A stretch of 12,500 nucleotides of DNA from Stramonita haemastoma (taxonomy: Eukaryota; Mollusca; Gastropoda; Neogastropoda; Muricidae), in contig CM060326.1 of the NCBI GenBank assembly GCA_030674155.1, positions 25,981,358-25,993,857 on the forward strand. The letters run 5' to 3'. Shown here in pieces: positions 7,691 through 12,500 of the stretch (the first letter of the stretch is position 1; the number at the start of each line of letters is the position of its first letter). The translations under genes and the position numbers were made by a program. The notes under the pieces were generated by a model. That model was not told where the DNA came from and did not search any database. It saw only the letters and a list, made by a program, of their open reading frames with translations.

Positions 7691-8045
7691 AAACACAAAA
7701 GATGGACAAACACATAAAACAGAGACTAAAGCACTAGCAAACTGATAGACGTATTTGATGAAAGACAAAGACAAACAAACAAAACAAAAAAGCAAACTTA
7801 CGTTCGCAAGAAAATGGTTGATGAAATGAGTAAAGGAATATAAGAAAAAAGTAAGAGGATAAGAGAGTACAAGTTTTAAATCATAACATAGCCACGTCAA
7901 TGACGGGAATAGTGTTGGCGTCACCAGTGAATGAAAAATGTACTGTAGCGATCTCTTTTACAGTTAATTCTTCAACGACAACAAAAATAATGATAGAGAT
8001 AAGATTATTGAGCATTCTCCCATGGGAATGCTAGAAGCCTGTCAG
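7691..8045. other. Unique A-rich sequence
   Basis: A-rich with several ACAAACAAAC units near 7770-7790. No gene, RNA or dispersed repeat recognised. Confidence 0.4.
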
Positions 8046-8208
<163 letters not shown>

Positions 8209-8277
8209 ATATATTGAAGACAACACTCCATGTCCCTGATTCCACACAATGCCTGTTTTATAGAGATAGAGATCGAT

Positions 8278-8931
8278 AGCTCCCATCTCCCCTAATCAAC
8301 AAGCTTGGGGCCATTTTATGACTGTGTCAGGCTTTTTTGGCCACAGACCGGCAAGAGATAATGCACTGTGGACAATGTCCCCATGCAAGCTGAACCCGGG
8401 ATGGTAGACAGTGTGATAAGGGGGTGCAGGACAGGGGAACTAGCTCTTCAGGCTGGCTACCTACACCTTACGCTGGGGCTCTGCATCACACAGGATCCTG
8501 GCAGTGATCTGTTTAAATGTTCATAGTTTTGTTTTTCTCGTTAGTGTGGGTTTTTTTCTGCAGAAAGTCTTTTACTCTTAATGTCTGTTTGTCTGTATTA
8601 CTGTCTGTCTGTCTGTCTGTCTGTGTCTGTGTGTGTCTGTCTGTCTATCTGAAGTCTGTCTGTCTATCTCTCCCTCTCTTTCCCCCTCTCTCTCTTTCTC
8701 TCTCTCTCTTTCCCCCCCCCCCCTCCTCTCTCTCTCTCTCTCTCTCTCTCTCCTCCCTCCCTCTCACTCTCTCTCTCCCTCCCTCTCCCCCTCTCTCTCT
8801 CTCTCCCTCCCTCTCCCTCTCTCTCTCCCTCCCTCTCCCCCTCTCTCTCTCTCTCTCTCCCTCCCTCCCTGCCCACTCTCCTCTGTCCTGCTGTCCACCA
8901 TGCCTGTCTGTCTTAGGACTAGACGTCGACT
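8278..8931 (+). repeat. Unit 1 of a direct duplication (period about 654 bp)
   Basis: Starts with AGCTCCCATCTCC at 8278; the same string begins unit 2 at 8932. Shared landmarks in the same order are TGTCAGGCTTTTTTG, GACAATGTCCCC, ATAAGGGGGTG with AGGACA, GGATCCTG, then TCTAATG/CTTAATGTCT with GTCTGTATTACTGTCT, followed by a TCTG/CT tract. Homology also extends about 50 bp upstream (TGCCTGT...GTCGA/ATCGA). Unit 1 carries the longer terminal CT/TCTG tract (8583-8875). No coding capacity is recognisable outside the repeats. Confidence 0.8.
8583..8875. repeat. (TCTG)n, C12 and (CT)n/(CCCT)n tract
   Basis: TCTG units at about 8583-8668 pass into CT-rich sequence with a 12-base C run at 8712-8723. 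Alternating CT and CCCTCC blocks, with an approximately 30-50 bp higher-order periodicity, run to 8870. All Ser/Leu/Pro frames here are artefacts. Confidence 0.95.
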
Positions 8932-9290
8932 AGCTCCCATCTCCTCCTAATCATCAACTTCCTTTTGACTTGTCAGGCTTTTTTGCCATCCCGCAAATAT
9001 CACTCTGACAATGTCCCCTGAAAGATGAACACGATGTAGACGACTTGATAAAAGGGGGTGAGGACAAACAATTCTCTTAATGAGCAAGAGATACACTAAG
9101 AAAGGGTAAAGTAACACGGGATCCTGAGTGAATGTAAAATGAAAGAATTTGGTAGTGGGGGTTTTAAAAGTTTAACTCTAATGTCTTCTGTCTGTATTAC
9201 TGTCTCGTCTCTGTCTTTCTGTTGTGTCTGTCTGTCTATCTCAGTCTGTCTGTCTGTCTCGTCTCTCTTCTCTGTCTCTCTCTGTTGTTA
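8932..9290 (+). repeat. Unit 2 of the direct duplication
   Basis: Second, shorter and diverged copy of the unit starting at 8278, with the same order of landmarks and ending in a TCTG/CTGTCTCT tract at about 9181-9290. Unit 2 contains ACAATTCTCTTAATGA (9068-9083), also present at 4886-4901, linking it to the possible third copy. Differences between units include many small indels, so the duplication is not recent. Confidence 0.8.
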
Positions 9291-9987
9291 TCACTCTGCA
9301 GTTCGTTCGTTCTGTATCTTCCTACCTGCACCAACCTTACCTTTTTTTGTATCATTGAACTGCAAAGTATTGACCATTTTTTCTGGCTCCGTTAAATTCT
9401 GGCGCACCTGTTTTATGTTTTTTTCATGGTTAGACACTGCTGCTAAACCTCACAAGTGCAGACGCTTGTTGCCTATCAAACTAATTTCTTCCCTAGCAGT
9501 TTTTAAGAGGAATCTGAAGGGACATTACTCATTATATCTTTTGCAAGCAATGTTGAAAAATGGAGTGAGACTAAAGAGACTGAATCTCTTTTTCTAATAG
9601 AAGCTTTAAGAATTTCAATTTCTCTCCAGTGTAATATCTGTAGGTTTATTTCAAAATCCTGGTCTCTCTTTTAAAGAAACATCCCTGACAATGCTAAATG
9701 TCTATCAGTATTTCATGTATAAACACCGAGAAGATGCATTCCTACTTAGCCTGAGTCTTACTTAACCTTACTTTCCCTCCTTGCCTCATCTTGCTATCTC
9801 GTAGTCTGTAGACCACTGGATGCAGCACTAACCTTTTTGCGACCAGCTTCCTTACTCTACCAAAAGGTAGCACACAGTAACCGTCTCAATCACCTTGACT
9901 AGGACTGATTTTTGGTAACGGTCTTCTGCCTGGTTCTCCTCAAGTGCGCATCATTTTTTATCATTATGGGGGTGGGAAGGGGGTAGA
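9291..9987. other. Gene-free stretch with a possible LINE relic
   Basis: A plus-strand open frame runs through unit 2 to 9597. Its last part reads SSLAVFKRNLKGHY, which faintly resembles the C-terminal end of some LINE reverse transcriptases (SLxxFKxxLKxH pattern). No upstream motif supports it, so this is weak. From 9598 to 9987 the sequence is unique, ending in a short G-rich patch near 9968-9983. Confidence 0.3.
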
Positions 9988-10148
9988 TCGAGGATAAAGA
10001 AATAAACACTCATCTGCTTTTTTTTTTTACATCCAGTCTTTGTGTGTACGCGGCTTTGTAAATTTTATCGTCAGTTTCTACTGGTTCAAATTTGCCTACT
10101 CTTTCGAAAAGCGTAACAGGTTTTAACGTGTGCGCAAGATGTTCTGCG
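9988..10148 (-). mobile_element. SINE-A copy 4 (minus strand, truncated)
   Basis: Minus-strand copy that matches copy 1 closely in the tail half: the blocks around GCCTACTCTTTCGAAAAGCG and AACGTGTGCGCAAGATGTTC differ from copy 1 at only a few bases over about 60. TTTTACATCCAGTCTT and TCGAGGATAA mark the tail side; an expanded T run at about 10018-10029 lies next to the ACATCCAG motif. Similarity stops at 10148, so the core GGATGAGAC module and head are missing. No clear AAAT tail remains. Confidence 0.85.
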
Positions 10149-10150
10149 CA

Positions 10151-10348
10151 TCATGAGCACCCAGGATCAGGTAGTGCCGGATGTAGCAGCTCGGGAGTGC
10201 TGATCATGTCTGCTCTGTGCCGATGTTACTGCAGTAGCGGCGTCTCCCTAAGCGCATTACATCTAGGGTAACGCTCATTCTCCTGCCTACACACGTGCTC
10301 CTCCTTCCCATTCCGTGTCCATCTACTGCTTTTAGCTAAGCAGTTTTT
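10151..10348. other. Unique sequence
   Basis: Mixed-composition sequence between the truncated SINE and the GT tract. No gene or RNA recognised. Confidence 0.4.
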
Positions 10349-10469
10349 GCGCGCGCGGGCGTGTGTGTGTGTGTGTGTGTGTGGGGGGTTTTTGTGTGGT
10401 GTGTGTGTAGTGTGTGTGGTGTGTGTTTGTGTGTGTAGTGTGGGTGGTGGTGTGGTGTGGTGTGGGTGT

Positions 10470-10513
<44 letters not shown>

Positions 10514-10607
10514 TGTGTGGTGTGTGTGTGTGTAGTGTGTGTGTTGTGTGTGTGTGGTGGGTGGTGTGTGTGTGTGTGTGTGTTTGTGTGTGTGTGTTGT
10601 GTGTGTG
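10349..10607. repeat. GT-rich tract with GCGCGC start and GTGGTG variants
   Basis: Begins with GCGCGCGCGGGCGTGT (10349-10364) and continues as GT runs broken by GGTGTG, GTAGTG, GTTTGT and GGGTGGTGG variants. The mixture suggests an old, decaying (GT)n array. Z-DNA-prone, especially at the left end. Confidence 0.95.
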
Positions 10608-10922
10608 CTGTGGTTCTAGTGCTAAGACAAGTCTTATCAGGACTTTCCTAAAAGCTCCCATTCTCGCCTGTCTGGAGCCACATTCCATTTTCTTGTTACG
10701 CTAAGGGTATTTGTTTTCCATGCATACGCTATGAAACAATAGCCCCTGTCTTCAACGAACAAAATAATACAAAAAGCACACAAACAAACAAAAGTTAATA
10801 TATGACAAAGTTTCAAGAGATAAATACAGAAGGAAGACAAACAAATGACAAACATGTATAATGGACAAAGGCTTTAACTAAGAATAGTCCGTCAACGAGA
10901 CTTAGGTTTGATATCAAAGATT

Positions 10923-10929
<7 letters not shown>
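10608..10929. other. Unique sequence
   Basis: No gene or repeat recognised. Short ACAAACAAACAAA units lie near 10779-10792. The 72-codon minus frame at 10637-10855 has no motif and is not called. Confidence 0.4.
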
Positions 10930-11016
<87 letters not shown>

Positions 11017-11024
11017 GAGAGAGA

Positions 11025-11059
<35 letters not shown>

Positions 11060-11129
11060 AGACAGACAGACAGACAGACAGAGACAGAGAGAGACAGAGG
11101 ACAGAGACAAGACAGACAGACAGACAGAC
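10930..11129. repeat. (GA)n then (GACA)n compound microsatellite
   Basis: About 110 bp of GA dinucleotides (10930-11040) pass into GACA tetranucleotides to 11129. On the minus strand this is a TCTG-then-CT tract, the same compound form seen at 4541-4800, 8046-8207, 8583-8875 and 9181-9290. Confidence 0.97.
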
Positions 11130-11862
11130 TTCCACCACAAAGGACATTAACAAAAAGAAACAAGAACACATCGAGCAAAAAACTCATTAAACTGAAAGCA
11201 ACAAAACCCAGCTACATTTAAATAAGTGTGGAAAGCTGATTTTATTTCCGAGACATCAATATAAGCAAAATCAGACACAACATCAATATGCTACTTTTGC
11301 TCACGTACAAACCTACATTTGCGCATAATTATTACTTGTTCTCTTAAAAAGAAACTATTCTGACATTGAAGACACTAAAAACTATTGCCCTGTATCTTGG
11401 CATTGCCACACAGTAACCATTATCAAACCAGACGATCAGTTCCAATAATCCTGATTTTAAAGGTCACTATACCAAGATTGCTGGGTTTTTTCTGTCGCTA
11501 TTTTGCATATTGCTTATTTGTAGCTGACTCCACACGTATTGGAAAATCATTTCCTTGGGCATTGTTCTGTTTTGGGGGTATTCTTTGTTGTTTTATTTTC
11601 ACCTTACTGGTTGTGAAGGGTTTCATAAAAGAGATGGACAATTTAAAAGTTTTTTTAAACTCTGATTATTCTTCAAAATTGCTTCCTCTGTAGTCAGCAT
11701 TATTTCACAAAAACAATTATCTGCCGATCAGTAAATGGTGGAAATGTAGCTGATACTGAGACGAAAAAATGATGATAAACCTTAGATGCAGACAATGATT
11801 ATTGAGCTAAGACGAAATAGGCAGCTTGAGTCCTGTTGGTATGCCTTTTTTGTGAGTAGAAG
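11130..11862. other. AT-rich unique sequence, no gene recognised
   Basis: The longest frame is 102 codons on the plus strand (11385-11693), with a hydrophobic stretch around residues 55-80. It has no homologue I recognise, no splice context and a composition like its flanks. It is most likely a chance frame. Confidence 0.4.
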
Positions 11863-12152
11863 GTGGGATAGCTCAGTGGCCAGAGCGCTCGCTTTCCCCA
11901 AGTCAAGTTAAGCAGTGTCGAGCGTGGTTCCCAGTTGGATGGGTGACCGTTTGCGTGCATTGGCTTCAATACAGTCCCCCAGTTCACCCAGCTGTGAATG
12001 GGTACCTGCCCTCTTTAGGACCAGGGAAGGTAAAGCAGCGAGGGAGAGGAGATGGGCGCCGCCCTCAATATGCTGGCCCCTCCTAGAGAAGCTGAGGTCT
12101 CTGTCACCTCGCTCCCCTACAATCGCCTAGGTTATAGGACACCTTTACCTTC
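11863..12152 (+). mobile_element. SINE-B: tRNA A box plus 5S rRNA-like head
   Basis: The head GTGGGATAGCTCAGTGGCCA contains TAGCTCAGTGG (11869-11879), a good Pol III A box of the tRNA type. Next, 11905-11949 matches about 37 of 45 bases of the metazoan 5S rRNA internal control region as I recall it, including AAGTTAAGCA and TTGGATGGGTGACCG (box A and box C regions). Downstream, CCCAGTTCACCCAGCTG and ATGGGTACCTG (11978-12007) form a module I recall from several mollusc SINEs. The 3' half holds nested inverted repeats. The right boundary is approximate, ending near an ACCTTTACCTTCTTC stretch. No poly(A) or clear target-site duplication was found. An ordinary tRNA or 5S gene is excluded because neither structure is complete. 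Confidence 0.82.
12026..12152 (+). other. Nested inverted repeats in the SINE-B 3' half
   Basis: GAAGGTAAAG at 12026-12035 pairs exactly with CTTTACCTTC at 12143-12152. Inside, AGCGAGG at 12037-12043 pairs with CCTCGCT at 12107-12113, and GAGGT near 12094 can pair with ACCTC at 12106-12110 as an alternative. The RNA could form a long closed stem at its 3' end. Confidence 0.6.
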
Positions 12153-12500
12153 TTCACCATTAGAATATCTTTTGCTTTTGTTGTTTTATAATGGAATAAT
12201 TTGTTTTAGTTTTTGTAACTAGGTGATGTGCTTGATGGTTATGTCAGGTGTTCAGAGACAGGATGATGACTTTGAAATGATAGTGAGAAAAAAATCCAGA
12301 TGTTTGCCTTTCAAAAATATGAACTGCTATTAGAAAACAAAGTTTCTCACCTCATCTTTCACGCTGTCTAGTTGACTGTTAGGGCACCACTGGAGATTTT
12401 GCAACCAGCTTTCTCCTCTCCTTTGGGGTGTAGGGGGCTGTAGTTAAATGGTACCTATGATGTCTGGCTGCTGCACTCTACCTGGTGGGTGGACGGGCAT
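12153..12500. other. Unique sequence to the right edge
   Basis: AT-rich to about 12350, then mixed with a short G-rich patch near 12423-12438. No gene, RNA or known repeat recognised. Confidence 0.4.

Noticed and set aside
8517..8933. 138-codon Ser/Leu/Pro frame that could look like a secreted low-complexity protein
   Set aside because: It coincides with the TCTG/CT tract, and an open reading of the same kind exists in more than one frame.
11385..11693. 102-codon frame with a membrane-like segment
   Set aside because: No recognisable family, no splice or translation context, and composition equal to the flanking unique DNA.
11863..11949. A functional tRNA gene or 5S rRNA gene
   Set aside because: Only the A-box side of a tRNA and the internal control region of 5S are present. 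Neither a full cloverleaf nor the outer 5S helix can be formed.

Overview
The window reads as non-coding DNA from an animal nuclear genome. About a quarter of it (roughly 3.2 kb by adding up the tracts) is simple-sequence repeat: (CA)n/(GT)n, (CT)n/(GA)n, (TCTG)n, (GAT)n, (GATA)n, (GAAA)n and long T-rich tracts. Between the tracts lie tRNA- and 5S-related SINEs, a decayed LINE fragment and a near-perfect palindrome. There are no operons, no bacterial gene spacing and no convincing host exon. The SINE cores resemble modules I associate from memory with molluscs. A marine mollusc, perhaps a gastropod, is my best guess; this is inference, not proof.

Layout: 1-25 is a possible SINE-A scrap, 211-293 a GA tract and 432-640 a GAT/GAC tract. 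A GC-richer patch with a four-run G-quadruplex motif lies near 865-884, followed by a GT plus TCTG tract at 1140-1283. A 107-bp foldback palindrome (1548-1654) is followed 18 bp later by a frameshifted LINE reverse-transcriptase C-terminal remnant (1673-2348) that runs into a (GATA)n tail. A CA tract is at 2888-3009. A 0.8-kb block switches from pyrimidine-rich to purine-rich at 3355-4135, and TCTG/CT and GAAA tracts occupy 4541-5035. SINE-A copies lie at 5411-5657 (minus), 6424-6739 (plus), 7205-7536 (plus) and 9988-10148 (minus). The two plus copies sit against CA tracts on both sides. A roughly 654-bp direct duplication, each unit ending in a CT/TCTG tract, spans 8278-9290. A GT-rich tract is at 10349-10607 and a GA plus GACA tract at 10930-11129. 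A second SINE at 11863-12152 combines a tRNA A box with a 45-nt segment resembling the 5S rRNA internal promoter.

No set of genes works together here. The biology visible is retrotransposon insertion and decay, microsatellite growth and segmental duplication. The best candidates for something less described are the tRNA/5S hybrid SINE, the palindrome beside the LINE relic, and the linkage of SINE-A to CA tracts. I see no evidence of a novel protein-based system. Every long open frame is explained by low-complexity repeats or lacks recognisable protein character.
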